A stretch of 64,000 bases of DNA from Halegenticoccus soli (GTDB lineage: Archaea; Halobacteriota; Halobacteria; Halobacteriales; Haloferacaceae). The notes below the pieces were generated by a model. It was not told the DNA's origin. It searched no databases and worked only from the letters and a program-made list of their open reading frames with translations. The stretch covers positions 1 through 64,000 of the forward strand of contig NZ_PEND01000007.1 in assembly GCF_002844195.1 (NCBI RefSeq). The letters run 5' to 3'. The position numbers were made by a program, and so were the translations under genes. Shown in pieces: positions 8,684-16,910 of the stretch; position 1 is the first letter of the stretch; each line of letters begins with the position of its first letter.

Positions 8684-10432
8684 ATGACCGCGCCGAACCG
8701 GAACACCCTCTGGGCGCGGGCCTTCGTCGACGAGCTCGCGAAGGCCGGCGTGTCGGCCGTTTGTATCACCCCCGGCAGCCGCTCGACGCCGCTGACCGCC
8801 GCGTTCGCCCGCCGCGAGGACGTGCGGGTCTTCTCGCACCTCGACGAGCGGGCGTCGGCGTTCTTCGCGCTCGGCCGCGCCCGGCGGACGGGCGACGTGA
8901 CGCCGCTGGTCTGCACCTCCGGCACGGCCGCCGCGAACTACCACCCCGCGGTGATCGAGGCGTCGCGGGCGCGGGTGCCGATGCTCCTTCTCACGGCCGA
9001 CCGCCCGCCGGAGCTGCGCGACAGCGGGGCGAACCAGACGATCGACCAGGAGAAGCTCTACGGGGACGCGGTCCGGTGGTACAAGGACCTCCCGGAGCCT
9101 GAGGCGGAGCCCCGGAAGCTCCGGTCGCTGCGGACGGCGGCGGCCCGCGCGCTCGCCGAGGCGACGGGGACGCCCGCCGGTCCGGTTCACCTCAACTTCC
9201 CGTTCCGCAAGCCGCTTGAGCCGACCGAGGTGCCGGGGGACGTTCCGGACGACCTCCCCGAACTCGCCGCCGAGGGGCGCGGGGAGGCGTTCGTCCGGAC
9301 GACCGCGGGCGCGCCGGAGCTGGACGACCGAGACCTCCGGCGGGTTGCGGACGCCCTGTCGGTCGAACGGGGATTGATCGTCGCCGGCCCGGCCGACCCG
9401 CCGGGGTTCGACGTCGAGGCGCTCGCGGCGCTCGGCCACGCGACGGGCTTTCCGATCCTCGCCGACCCCCTCTCAGGCCTCCGGTTCGGCGGCCACACCA
9501 GGGTCCTGCCGGTTTTCGGCGGCTACGACGCCTACCTCGACCGGTCCGTCGCCGACGAGTGGCCCGACCCGGAGGTCGTCGTCCGGTTCGGCGCGCCGCC
9601 CACCTCGAAGCCGCTCCGCAAGTACCTCGCGGCCACCGGCGCGCGGCAGCTGCTCGTCGACCCCGCGGGCGAGCCGCGCGAGGCGGAGTTCGCGGCCACG
9701 GACCTCGTCACGGCCGACCCGTCGCGCCTCGCGGCGCGCCTCTCGCGGCTCGTCTCCGGACCCGACGGCGGCGAGTGGCGCGAGCGGTTCGAGCGGGCCG
9801 AGCGCGCGCACTGGGAGGCCCTCGACGAGACGGACGAGTTCTTCGAGGGGCGGATCCTGGCGGACGTGGCGGCCCTCGCGCCCGATCCGTCGACCGTGTT
9901 CGTCTCGAACAGCATGCCCGTCCGCGACGCGGACCGGTTCGCGCGCCCCGCCGCGAAGGCGCTGACCGTCCTCGGCAACCGCGGCGCGAGCGGCATCGAC
10001 GGGATCACGAGCGCGGCGCTCGGCGCGGGCAGCGCGACGACCGACCCGCTGACGCTCGTCACCGGCGACCTCGCGTACTACCACGACCTGACGGGGCTGC
10101 TCGCGGTCGGCCGCTGCGGCGTCGACGCGACGATCGTCCTCGTCAACAACGACGGCGGCGGCATCTTCCACGCGCTCCCGATCGAGGCGTTCGACCCGCC
10201 GTTCACGTCGCAGTTCAAGACGCCCCACGGGCTCGACTTCGAGCCGACCGGCGACCTCTTCGGGCTCGACTACGTCCGCGCGACCGACCGGGACGCCTTC
10301 CGCGACGCCTACCGGGCCGCCGTCGAGGCCGACGGGTCGCACGTGATCGAGGTCGCGACCGACGCCGAGTCGAGCCACCGGACGCGCGAGCGGTTGCGGG
10401 AGCGCGTCCGCGAGCGGTTGGGAGCCGACTGA
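8684..10432 (+). CDS. menD: SEPHCHC synthase MenD
   Basis: MenD is thiamine-diphosphate dependent and joins 2-oxoglutarate to isochorismate. The 582-aa length is standard. Seen motifs are CITPGSRSTPL (substrate and active-site region), TSGTAAANYHPAVIEAS, LLTADRPPELRDSGANQTI, LGNRGASGIDG, and the C-terminal ThDP/Mg site VNNDGGGIFHALP. It lies 88 nt downstream of menF. GTATTGAC at 8653-8660 could give it a separate promoter, so it may not depend on menF transcription. Confidence 0.95.
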   Translation: MTAPNRNTLWARAFVDELAKAGVSAVCITPGSRSTPLTAAFARREDVRVFSHLDERASAFFALGRARRTGDVTPLVCTSGTAAANYHPAVIEASRARVPMLLLTADRPPELRDSGANQTIDQEKLYGDAVRWYKDLPEPEAEPRKLRSLRTAAARALAEATGTPAGPVHLNFPFRKPLEPTEVPGDVPDDLPELAAEGRGEAFVRTTAGAPELDDRDLRRVADALSVERGLIVAGPADPPGFDVEALAALGHATGFPILADPLSGLRFGGHTRVLPVFGGYDAYLDRSVADEWPDPEVVVRFGAPPTSKPLRKYLAATGARQLLVDPAGEPREAEFAATDLVTADPSRLAARLSRLVSGPDGGEWRERFERAERAHWEALDETDEFFEGRILADVAALAPDPSTVFVSNSMPVRDADRFARPAAKALTVLGNRGASGIDGITSAALGAGSATTDPLTLVTGDLAYYHDLTGLLAVGRCGVDATIVLVNNDGGGIFHALPIEAFDPPFTSQFKTPHGLDFEPTGDLFGLDYVRATDRDAFRDAYRAAVEADGSHVIEVATDAESSHRTRERLRERVRERLGAD

Positions 10433-10600
10433 CGCGGACGATGCGCGGACGCCCGTCGAACCCCGATTGGCTGGCGCCGGTCGCCTATCACCCGTCGCCT
10501 CTCGGTCGTTTCGCGGCGCATCCGAAACCGCAACGGAAGCGCATTCGAAACAGCATCGGATCGGGATCCGACGCTCGCGGAGCGGACGTGACCGAGAAAG

Positions 10601-10609
10601 GATTTATCG
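10601..10609 (+). promoter_or_regulatory. TATA box upstream of the small membrane protein
   Basis: GATTTATCG is centred about 26 nt before the ATG at 10631. This separates the small membrane protein gene and menB from menFD. Confidence 0.55.
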
Positions 10610-10630
10610 GCTGACACTGTAGCGGGGCGC

Positions 10631-10966
10631 ATGTCCTCCCCAATCTGGCACGCCGTCGTCTGGTCGACGATCGCCCTCGTCTTCGCGTACTCCGTCGTCG
10701 CCGGGCACCCGCTCGTCGGAGGGTCCTTGGCCGCGGGGATCTACCTGATCGCGTGGCTCCTCGCGGAGCGTGCGCTCACAGGGCGGATCGCAGCCGCATT
10801 TAGCGCCAGACGGGCCGCCGTGACCGGCGGACTCGTCGTCGTCGTGGTCGCGTACTCGGCGGTACTCGCGGGGCAGATCCTGCTCGGAGTGATAACCGCC
10901 TGCGCGATCTTCGTCACCGCCGTTCTGACGAGTCCGACGGGACCGCTGGTCGACCGGACGGGCTGA
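10631..10966 (+). CDS. small integral membrane protein, function unknown
   Basis: This 111-aa protein has four hydrophobic segments (roughly residues 7-25, 28-45, 64-82 and 84-103) with short charged loops. I do not recognise a named family. It has its own TATA box and ATG. It sits between menD and menB, where small membrane proteins recur in haloarchaeal men clusters, but no role in quinone synthesis can be read from the sequence. Confidence 0.75.
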   Translation: MSSPIWHAVVWSTIALVFAYSVVAGHPLVGGSLAAGIYLIAWLLAERALTGRIAAAFSARRAAVTGGLVVVVVAYSAVLAGQILLGVITACAIFVTAVLTSPTGPLVDRTG

Positions 10967-11026
10967 TCCTGCCGAGTCTACCGCCGGACGGGAATCTTTT
11001 TGCGCGCTCCGTCCGGCGTTCCGAGC

Positions 11027-11938
11027 ATGGTTTCGGAGATCATGGACCCCGACCGCTGGGAGGAGGTCACGGGGGAGTTCGAGGACGTCACCTACCACCG
11101 GGCGGTGGACGTGCCGGCCGTCCGGATCGCCTTCAACCGCCCCGAGGTTCGGAACGCCTTCCGCCCCGGCACGGTCGACGAGCTGTACGCGGCGCTCGAC
11201 CACGCCCGCAAGCGGGCGGACGTGGGGTGCGTGCTGCTCACGGGCAACGGCCCGTCGCCGAAGGACGGCGGCTGGGCGTTCTGCGCCGGCGGCGACCAGT
11301 CCGTCCGCGGCGGCTCCGGCTACGAGTACCGCGGCGACGACGAGGCGGCGGCCGACGACGATCCCGCCGTCCGCGAGGCGAGGGCCGGCCGCCTCCACAT
11401 CCTCGAAGTCCAGCGGCTGATCCGCTTCATGCCGAAGCCGGTCGTCGCGGTCGTTCCGGGGTGGGCCGTCGGCGGCGGCCACTCGCTGCACGTCGTCTGC
11501 GACCTCACGCTCGCCTCCGAGGAGCACGCGAAGTTCCTCCAGACGGACCCGGACGTGGCCTCCTTCGACGGCGGCTTCGGCTCGGCGTACCTCGCCCGGC
11601 AGGTCGGCCAGAAGAAGGCCCGCGAGGTGTTCTTCCGCGGGAAGACGTACTCCGCCGCCGAGGCGGTGGACATGGGGATGGCGAACGAGGCGATCCCCCA
11701 CGAGGACTTAGAGCGCGTCGCGCTGGAGTGGGCCGACGAGATCATGGACAAGAGCCCGACCGCGATCCGGATGCTGAAGTTCGCGTTCAACATGGCCGAC
11801 GACGGGATGGTCGGCCAGCAGGTGTTCGCGGGCGAGGCGACGCGCCTCGCGTACATGACCGAGGAGGCGCAGGAGGGCCGCGACGCCTTCCTGGAGAAGC
11901 GCGATCCCGACTTCTCGCGGTTCCCCTGGCACTACTGA
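11027..11938 (+). CDS. menB: 1,4-dihydroxy-2-naphthoyl-CoA synthase MenB
   Basis: This crotonase-fold enzyme closes the second ring of the naphthoquinone. The 303-aa protein shows IAFNRPEVRNAFRP, AFCAGGDQSVRG (oxyanion-hole loop), PGWAVGGGHSLHVVCDLTLAS, TDPDVASFDGGFGSAYLAR and the C-terminal DFSRFPWHY tail, typical of MenB rather than generic enoyl-CoA hydratases. The start at 11027 is chosen over the in-frame ATG at 11000 because ATCTTTTT at about 10993-11000 fits a TATA box 27-30 nt upstream. The conserved segment also begins soon after. Confidence 0.95.
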   Translation: MVSEIMDPDRWEEVTGEFEDVTYHRAVDVPAVRIAFNRPEVRNAFRPGTVDELYAALDHARKRADVGCVLLTGNGPSPKDGGWAFCAGGDQSVRGGSGYEYRGDDEAAADDDPAVREARAGRLHILEVQRLIRFMPKPVVAVVPGWAVGGGHSLHVVCDLTLASEEHAKFLQTDPDVASFDGGFGSAYLARQVGQKKAREVFFRGKTYSAAEAVDMGMANEAIPHEDLERVALEWADEIMDKSPTAIRMLKFAFNMADDGMVGQQVFAGEATRLAYMTEEAQEGRDAFLEKRDPDFSRFPWHY

Positions 11939-12062
11939 CGTTTTCCGTCTCTCAGGGGCGCTCACGGGGCCTCGTCGATGCCGAACGTTGCACCCCGATT
12001 GGCGTCTGTCGCGCCCGCCTGGACGCGAGGTGAAATTCTTCGCGTCGCAATACCCTCGGACG

Positions 12063-12467
12063 TCACTCGTCTTCTTCGCCGGGTTCGAGCGGGAATCTCT
12101 CTACCTCGAAGTCGTCGTACGCCTTGTCCGAGGCGAGGACGGGAAGCCCCCGCGTCTCGGCGACGGCGGCGTGGAACGCGTCGAACGCGGTCGCGCCGTG
12201 TTCGTCCTGGTACTCGATCGCTTTGAGCACCAGTTCCTGATCCGAGTCGGGTCGTATCGGAACCATACTCATGAGGGCGACCGCGACGCGGCCCTGATCG
12301 AAGTCGTATCGCTCCCCGAGCATGAGAAATTCCAGGTACGCGTACGCCGACGTTTCGAGTTCGAACTCGTCACCGTCGACGGCACGCTCGGCGCGCTCTT
12401 TCAGCCAATCTGTATTTTTCGCCAGCGCGAGCAGAACATCCGTCTCAACGTATGTGTTCTTCGGCAT
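12063..12467 (-). CDS. PIN-domain nuclease, VapC-like
   Basis: This 134-aa PIN domain shows the acidic residues expected of the metal site: YVETDVLLAL (Asp near residue 9), the Glu in SAYAYLEFL, FDAFHAAVAET (Asp) and LASDKAYDDF (Asp). VapC toxins cut tRNA or rRNA and are blocked by a paired antitoxin. Its start lies inside the 3' end of the AbrB-type gene, which overlaps by 23 nt, so the two form one operon. The pair interrupts the men cluster on the opposite strand. Toxin activity is inferred from family and pairing. Confidence 0.85.
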   Translation of the reverse strand: MPKNTYVETDVLLALAKNTDWLKERAERAVDGDEFELETSAYAYLEFLMLGERYDFDQGRVAVALMSMVPIRPDSDQELVLKAIEYQDEHGATAFDAFHAAVAETRGLPVLASDKAYDDFEVERFPLEPGEEDE

Positions 12468-12690
12468 CCTCGATCGCCTGCTGCCGCGCTTCGTCGCGTA
12501 GTTCGTCGATCGACTTCCCGTCGAACGCGTCCCCGACTTCGTCCCGGATGACGGCCGCCGGGTCGTCGGGGATCGGTATGAGCCGAACGTGATCTTGATA
12601 CCTCACGACGTGAAACTCCGTTCCGTAGCGGTCTCGGAGTTCGCGCGGGAGGTAGAGCCTGCCTCGGTCGTCCGTGCGTGCCGTCCCCAT
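12445..12690 (-). CDS. AbrB/SpoVT-type antitoxin, VapB-like
   Basis: This 81-aa protein begins MGTARTDDRGRLYLPRELR, a swapped-hairpin AbrB DNA-binding domain. The C-terminal helical tail is acidic (DELRDEARQQAIEDAEEHIR) and would wrap around the PIN partner. I use the ATG at 12690, since the longer reading frame adds only a non-AbrB-like leader. It overlaps the PIN gene by 23 nt, the usual VapBC order. AbrB-type antitoxins repress their own operon. Confidence 0.85.
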   Translation of the reverse strand: MGTARTDDRGRLYLPRELRDRYGTEFHVVRYQDHVRLIPIPDDPAAVIRDEVGDAFDGKSIDELRDEARQQAIEDAEEHIR

Positions 12691-12772
12691 GGGCTCGCTA
12701 CGTGCGGGATGGTTTTGTGTCTTTCCCACGGAGAGTCGAATCGTCACGCACCTCCGACGAGACGACGTTCGC

Positions 12773-14089
12773 TCAGTCGCCGCCGGTCCCCGCCCCCTTC
12801 GCTCCGGTCCCGGCGCCGTCGACGCGGCGGACGATGGTCCCGACGAGCGCCACGGCGAGGAGGGCGACCGTCGCGATGACCGCGAACGCCGGGCGGAGGC
12901 CGCTCGACTCGATGAGCGCGCCGAAGACCGGCGGGGCGACGGCGTTGCCGATCATGATGCCGACCGTGATCACGGCGAAGTTCTTCCCGACGTCGTCGCG
13001 GGCGGAGAGCGCGTCGGCCAGCTTGTCGCGGGCGGGGAGGCTGAGGCTCCCGACGCTCCCGGCGAACACCGCACAGACGGCGGCGGCGAGCGGCGGGACG
13101 GCGAACGACGCGAGCGCGAACACGAACGCCGCGACGAGGAGGTAGCTGCCGACGAGGACGGGTCCGGGGCCCACCCGATCGGCGAGGTCCCCGCCGACCA
13201 GGATGAGCCCGGCCCCGACGACGAACGCCGAAGACAGCGCGAGGTTCGCCGTTCCCGAGTCGAGCCCGTAGCCCTCCGTGAGGAGCACGACGACGAACGA
13301 GGTGACGCCCCACATCACCGTCGAGGCGACGAGCGCGAACAGCCCCAGCCCGAGGATTCCGGGAGCCGACGCGATCGAGTTGATTCCGGCGCGAATCCGG
13401 TCGCCGACCGACCGCGGCCCCTCCTCGGCGGACGCGCTCGCGCTCGCGTCCACGTTCGGCCGCCGGATCGAGGGATCGACGCCGCGCAGGAGGGCCGCGA
13501 CCGCGACCGCCGCGTAGAGAAGGCCGACGCCGCCGATCAGCCCGAACGCGTGCCGCCACGTCAGCGCCGGGTGGGCGGCGATCGCGGTGATGAGCACGGG
13601 CGGCGCCGCGAAGCCGAGGTTGCCGGCGAAGCCGTGGACGCTGAACGCCCGCGCGCGGTTGCGCTCGGCGGTCGCGTCGGCGAGGAGGGGGAAGTGGGCG
13701 GGGTGGTGGCCGGCGACGCCGAGCCCGACGACGACCTGTCCGACGAGCAGCCACTCGAACGTCGGAGCGAGCGCCAGGATCAGGGCCCCGATCGATCCCA
13801 GCGTCAGACAGAGGCCCAGCGTCAGCGTCCGGTCGCGCTCGTCGGCGAGGTAGCCGTACGGGAGCTGACAGGCCGTGTTGACGAACGCCTGCGCGCCCAT
13901 GGCGACGCCGAGCGCCGCGAGGCTGACCTCGAACTCGCGGGCGAGCGTCGGCAGCACCGGCGGCAGCAGCACGAGGTACATGTGGTTCACGACGTGCGAC
14001 CCGCTGACGAGACCGACGACGAGAGCGGTCCCGCGGGGCACGCCGGCCGCGGAGCGTCGAAGAGAGCGCACCGACGAAGCGTGACGCAC
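12773..14089 (-). CDS. MFS transporter
   Basis: This 438-aa protein with about 12 membrane helices has the loop-2/3 motif region GYLADERDRTLTLG and the second-half GGDLADRVGPGPVLVG. N-terminal GLVSGSHVVNHMYLVLLPPVLPTLAREF resembles the fosmidomycin-resistance (Fsr) type, so drug or metabolite export is one option. Substrate cannot be read from sequence. It is divergent from menA, with 130 nt between them, and separated from vapBC by 82 nt. It is probably unrelated to menaquinone synthesis. Confidence 0.85.
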   Translation of the reverse strand: MRHASSVRSLRRSAAGVPRGTALVVGLVSGSHVVNHMYLVLLPPVLPTLAREFEVSLAALGVAMGAQAFVNTACQLPYGYLADERDRTLTLGLCLTLGSIGALILALAPTFEWLLVGQVVVGLGVAGHHPAHFPLLADATAERNRARAFSVHGFAGNLGFAAPPVLITAIAAHPALTWRHAFGLIGGVGLLYAAVAVAALLRGVDPSIRRPNVDASASASAEEGPRSVGDRIRAGINSIASAPGILGLGLFALVASTVMWGVTSFVVVLLTEGYGLDSGTANLALSSAFVVGAGLILVGGDLADRVGPGPVLVGSYLLVAAFVFALASFAVPPLAAAVCAVFAGSVGSLSLPARDKLADALSARDDVGKNFAVITVGIMIGNAVAPPVFGALIESSGLRPAFAVIATVALLAVALVGTIVRRVDGAGTGAKGAGTGGD

Positions 14090-14219
14090 AGCGGGCGGGA
14101 GTAGTTACCGGTCCCGGAGAGCCCCGCCGGACGTCGGCGCACGTCCGGGTCGGGGGGTTCGCCGCGCGGTCCGTCGCGAATCCGAACCTTCACCGTCCCG
14201 GCGACCCCACACGCCTGTA

Positions 14220-15155
14220 ATGAGCGCGCAGAACGTCTCGCGGACGAAGGCGTGGCTGATGGCCGCCCGCCCGCAGACGCTCCCGGCGGCCGCCGCGCCG
14301 GTCCTCGTGGGCGTCGGCCTCGCCCTCGCCGACGGCGTGTTCGCCCCCCTGCCCGCGCTCGCGGCGTTCGTCGGCGCGGCGCTCATCCAGGTCGGGACGA
14401 ACTTCGCGAACGACTACTACGACGCGATCCAGGGCGCGGACACGGACGAGCGTGAGGGATTCACCCGCGTCACCCAGTCCGGGCTCATTCCGCCCGATGA
14501 GGTGAAGCGGGCCATGTACCTCACCTTCGCCGCGGCGATCCTCGTCGGCACCTACCTCGTCTACGTCGGCGGCGTCCCCATCCTCGTCGTCGGCCTCCTG
14601 TCCGTCGCCAGCGGCGTCGCCTACACCGGCGGCCCGTACCCCCTCGGCTACCACGGCCTCGGCGACCTCTTCGTCTTCCTCTTCTTCGGCGTGATCGCCG
14701 TCACGGGCACGTACTACGTGCAGGCGGCGTCGGTCCTCGCGTCGCCGTTCCCGGTCGGCGTCCCCCCGGGGACCGTCACGCTCGCCGCCGTGATCGCCAG
14801 CCTGCCGGTCGCCGCGATCTCGACGGATATCCTGGTCGTGAACAACGTCCGCGACCGCGAGGAGGACGCGAAGACGGGAAAGCGGACGCTCGCGGTCCGC
14901 TTCGGGTACGGGTTCAGCCGCGCGCAGTACGTCGGCCTGCTCGCGCTCGCGTACGCCGTCCCGGTCTGGTTCTGGCTCGCCGCGGACCACTCGCCGGCGG
15001 TGCTGCTCCCGTGGCTGACGCTCCCCCTCGCGGTCCGCGTCTCCCGAACCGTCCTCGCCGAGACGGGCGGCGCGGCCCTGAACCCGGCGCTCGAACGGAC
15101 CGGCAAACTGCTCGCGGCGTTCGCGCTGCTCTTCGCCGTCGGGCTGGCGGTGTGA
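14220..15155 (+). CDS. menA: 1,4-dihydroxy-2-naphthoate polyprenyltransferase MenA
   Basis: This membrane UbiA-family enzyme attaches the prenyl tail to DHNA. The 311-aa protein starts RTKAWLMAARPQTLPAAAAPVLVG. It has the first Asp-rich motif NFANDYYDAIQGADTDE and the second DILVVNNVRDREEDAKTGKRT, both Mg/diphosphate binding sites specific to MenA. About nine membrane helices are visible. Its stop is followed after 1 nt by the menC start, so the two are one operon. Confidence 0.95.
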   Translation: MSAQNVSRTKAWLMAARPQTLPAAAAPVLVGVGLALADGVFAPLPALAAFVGAALIQVGTNFANDYYDAIQGADTDEREGFTRVTQSGLIPPDEVKRAMYLTFAAAILVGTYLVYVGGVPILVVGLLSVASGVAYTGGPYPLGYHGLGDLFVFLFFGVIAVTGTYYVQAASVLASPFPVGVPPGTVTLAAVIASLPVAAISTDILVVNNVRDREEDAKTGKRTLAVRFGYGFSRAQYVGLLALAYAVPVWFWLAADHSPAVLLPWLTLPLAVRVSRTVLAETGGAALNPALERTGKLLAAFALLFAVGLAV

Positions 15156-15156
15156 G

Positions 15157-16350
15157 ATGAGCCCGCGCCTGGAGGAGTTCTCGCTCCCGCTGAAGCGACC
15201 GCTGGCGACCGCGCGGGGCGAGATCACGGCGCGGCGTGGGTTCCTCGTCGGCGTCGAGTGGGACGACGGAACGCGCGGCGTCGGCGAGGCGACTCCGCTC
15301 CCCGGGTGGACGGAGTCGTTCGAGGAGTGCGCCGCGTTCCTCCGCGGGCTGGACGGAGGTGGTGATCCGGGGGGCCGGGGAGACGGCCTGAGGGATCGAG
15401 AGGGCGACCTGTCGGACCGAGGAGACGACCCGAAGAATCGGGAAGACGATCCGGGGGACCGAGGAGGCGACACGCGGGATCGAGGAGACGATCCGATGGG
15501 TGGCGGAACCGATCGGAGAGAACGGCCCCGCGCCCGCCCCGCCGCGCGCCACGGGATCGGGCTCGCGGACGCGGATCGACGCGCCCGGCGGGAGGGTCGA
15601 CCGCTCGCGTCGATCCTCGCCGAGGCCAGCGGCGGCGGACCGGCCGCCTCGTCGGTCCCGGCGAACGCGACCGTCGGCGACGGCCCCGTCGGAGAAACCG
15701 TCGCGGCGGCCGAGGAGGCCGTGGGCGAGGGGTTCGACTGCCTGAAGGTCAAGGTGGGCGTCCGCGACCTCGACGCCGACCTCGACCGCCTCCGGGCGGT
15801 CCGAGACGCGGTCGGCGACGGCGTGACCCTCCGGGCCGACGCCAACGGCGCGTGGGATCGCGACGCGGCCGAGCGCGCGGTCGACGCGCTCGCCGATCTC
15901 GATCTCGACTACGTCGAACAGCCGCTGCCCGCCGCCGACCTCGCGGGCCACGCGGCGCTCCGGGGGCGCGGAATCGACGTCGCGCTCGACGAGTCGCTCG
16001 CGCGGCACCGCCTCGCCGACGTGCTGGGGGCGGACGCCGCGGACGTCGTCGTCCTCAAACCCATGGCGATCGGCGGGCCGCTCGAAACCGTCCGGGCCGC
16101 CCGCGCCGCCGAGCGGCGCGGCGTCGCCCCCGTCGTCACCACGACGATCGACGCCGCCGTCGCCCGCGCGGCGGCCGTCCACGTCGCCGCCGCGATTCCG
16201 GACGCGCCGCCGTGCGGGCTGGCGACCGGAGGGATGCTGGCGGAGGACCTGGGCGCAGATCCCGTCCCCGTCGCGGACGGCGAGGTCGCCGTCCCGGCCG
16301 GGCCGGGGACCCTCGGAGACGCCTTCGACGACCTCCTGTGGGACGGGTAA
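15157..16350 (+). CDS. menC: o-succinylbenzoate synthase MenC with an in-frame repeat insertion
   Basis: This enolase-superfamily enzyme dehydrates SHCHC to o-succinylbenzoate. The catalytic pieces are intact: LKVKVG (KxK base), RADANGAW and YVEQPL and ALDES (metal ligands), and VVLKPMAIGG (second Lys). At 397 aa it is longer than usual. About 46 residues made of 7-residue units (D-R-G-D-D-P-x) are inserted around residues 69-118, just before the PAARHGIGLADADRRAR helix. The insert keeps frame and is hydrophilic, so the enzyme is probably active with a disordered loop. It follows menA by 1 nt. Confidence 0.92.
   Translation: MSPRLEEFSLPLKRPLATARGEITARRGFLVGVEWDDGTRGVGEATPLPGWTESFEECAAFLRGLDGGGDPGGRGDGLRDREGDLSDRGDDPKNREDDPGDRGGDTRDRGDDPMGGGTDRRERPRARPAARHGIGLADADRRARREGRPLASILAEASGGGPAASSVPANATVGDGPVGETVAAAEEAVGEGFDCLKVKVGVRDLDADLDRLRAVRDAVGDGVTLRADANGAWDRDAAERAVDALADLDLDYVEQPLPAADLAGHAALRGRGIDVALDESLARHRLADVLGADAADVVVLKPMAIGGPLETVRAARAAERRGVAPVVTTTIDAAVARAAAVHVAAAIPDAPPCGLATGGMLAEDLGADPVPVADGEVAVPAGPGTLGDAFDDLLWDG
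15373..15498 (+). repeat. six tandem 21-bp units inside menC
   Basis: Six successive 21-bp blocks start at 15373, 15394, 15415, 15436, 15457 and 15478. Each encodes a 7-residue unit close to D-R-G-D-D-P-x. The third and sixth units differ at only a few bases, while the first is the most degenerate. The period is a multiple of three, so copy changes keep the menC frame. Confidence 0.85.
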
Positions 16351-16394
16351 CCGCCGGGATCGGGATCCGCGGAGTCGGTCGAATCTGGTCGGAC

Positions 16395-16802
16395 CTACCC
16401 GTCCTCGACGACCTCGACGGTCCCGCGCATCCCCTGTTGCTGGTGCGGGACGCAGACGTACTCGTAGGTCCCCGGTTCGTCGAACGCGTGCTCGAACGTG
16501 TGGCCCTCCTCCACGGCGAGTTCGCTCTCGAACGTCCCGTCCTCGGCGACGACGTTGTGCTGGCCGCCGCGGCCGGTCCACTCCCAGACGACGGTCGTGC
16601 CGGCCGACACGCGGATCGAGGGGGGGTCGAACTGGTACCCGTTGCCCGCGCCGACGGCGACGGTGGCTCCGGACCGTCCCGTCGCGTCGACCGGAGTCTG
16701 CTCGCTCGGATCGCCGCCCGATCCGCCCGCACAGCCCGCGAGGGCGGCCAGTGCGCTCGCGCCGGCGAGCCGCACCACCGACCGCCTGGTGAGGTTCGTC
16801 AT
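16395..16802 (-). CDS. halocyanin-type blue copper protein
   Basis: This membrane-anchored electron carrier is outside the cell membrane. The start at 16802 gives a twin-arginine signal (NLTRRSVVRLAG) that runs into a lipobox ALAGC near residue 23. The plastocyanin-like domain has copper ligands in GGQHNVV (His) and YVCVPHQQQGM (Cys, His, Met). Total length is 135 aa. It lies between menC and the menE-like gene but on the opposite strand. Halocyanins take electrons from membrane oxidoreductases, so the placement next to menaquinone genes makes functional sense, though no co-transcription is possible. Confidence 0.93.
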   Translation of the reverse strand: MTNLTRRSVVRLAGASALAALAGCAGGSGGDPSEQTPVDATGRSGATVAVGAGNGYQFDPPSIRVSAGTTVVWEWTGRGGQHNVVAEDGTFESELAVEEGHTFEHAFDEPGTYEYVCVPHQQQGMRGTVEVVEDG

Positions 16803-16869
16803 GCGCCGACGCTTGGCGGGGCGTCCACAAAAGCGCCTCCAAACGCCGCCGTCGCCGGGCGCGAGTCGG

Positions 16870-16881
16870 GGATAATTATTA
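16870..16881 (+). promoter_or_regulatory. TATA box of the acyl-CoA synthetase gene
   Basis: GATAATTATTAG is an AT-rich island 30-41 nt upstream of the ATG at 16911, consistent with a short leader. Confidence 0.5.
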
Positions 16882-16910
16882 GACAAAGACTCCCCATGTG
16901 TCGATTACGC

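Noticed and set aside
12674-14104. 476-codon forward open frame over the MFS gene
   Set aside because: It is the antisense shadow of a complete MFS permease. The product is extremely Arg/Glu-rich with no domain, a result of GC-rich third positions.
15373-15498. CRISPR array
   Set aside because: The 21-bp units are direct tandem copies without spacers and are coded in frame inside menC. No CRISPR array or cas gene was seen in the window.
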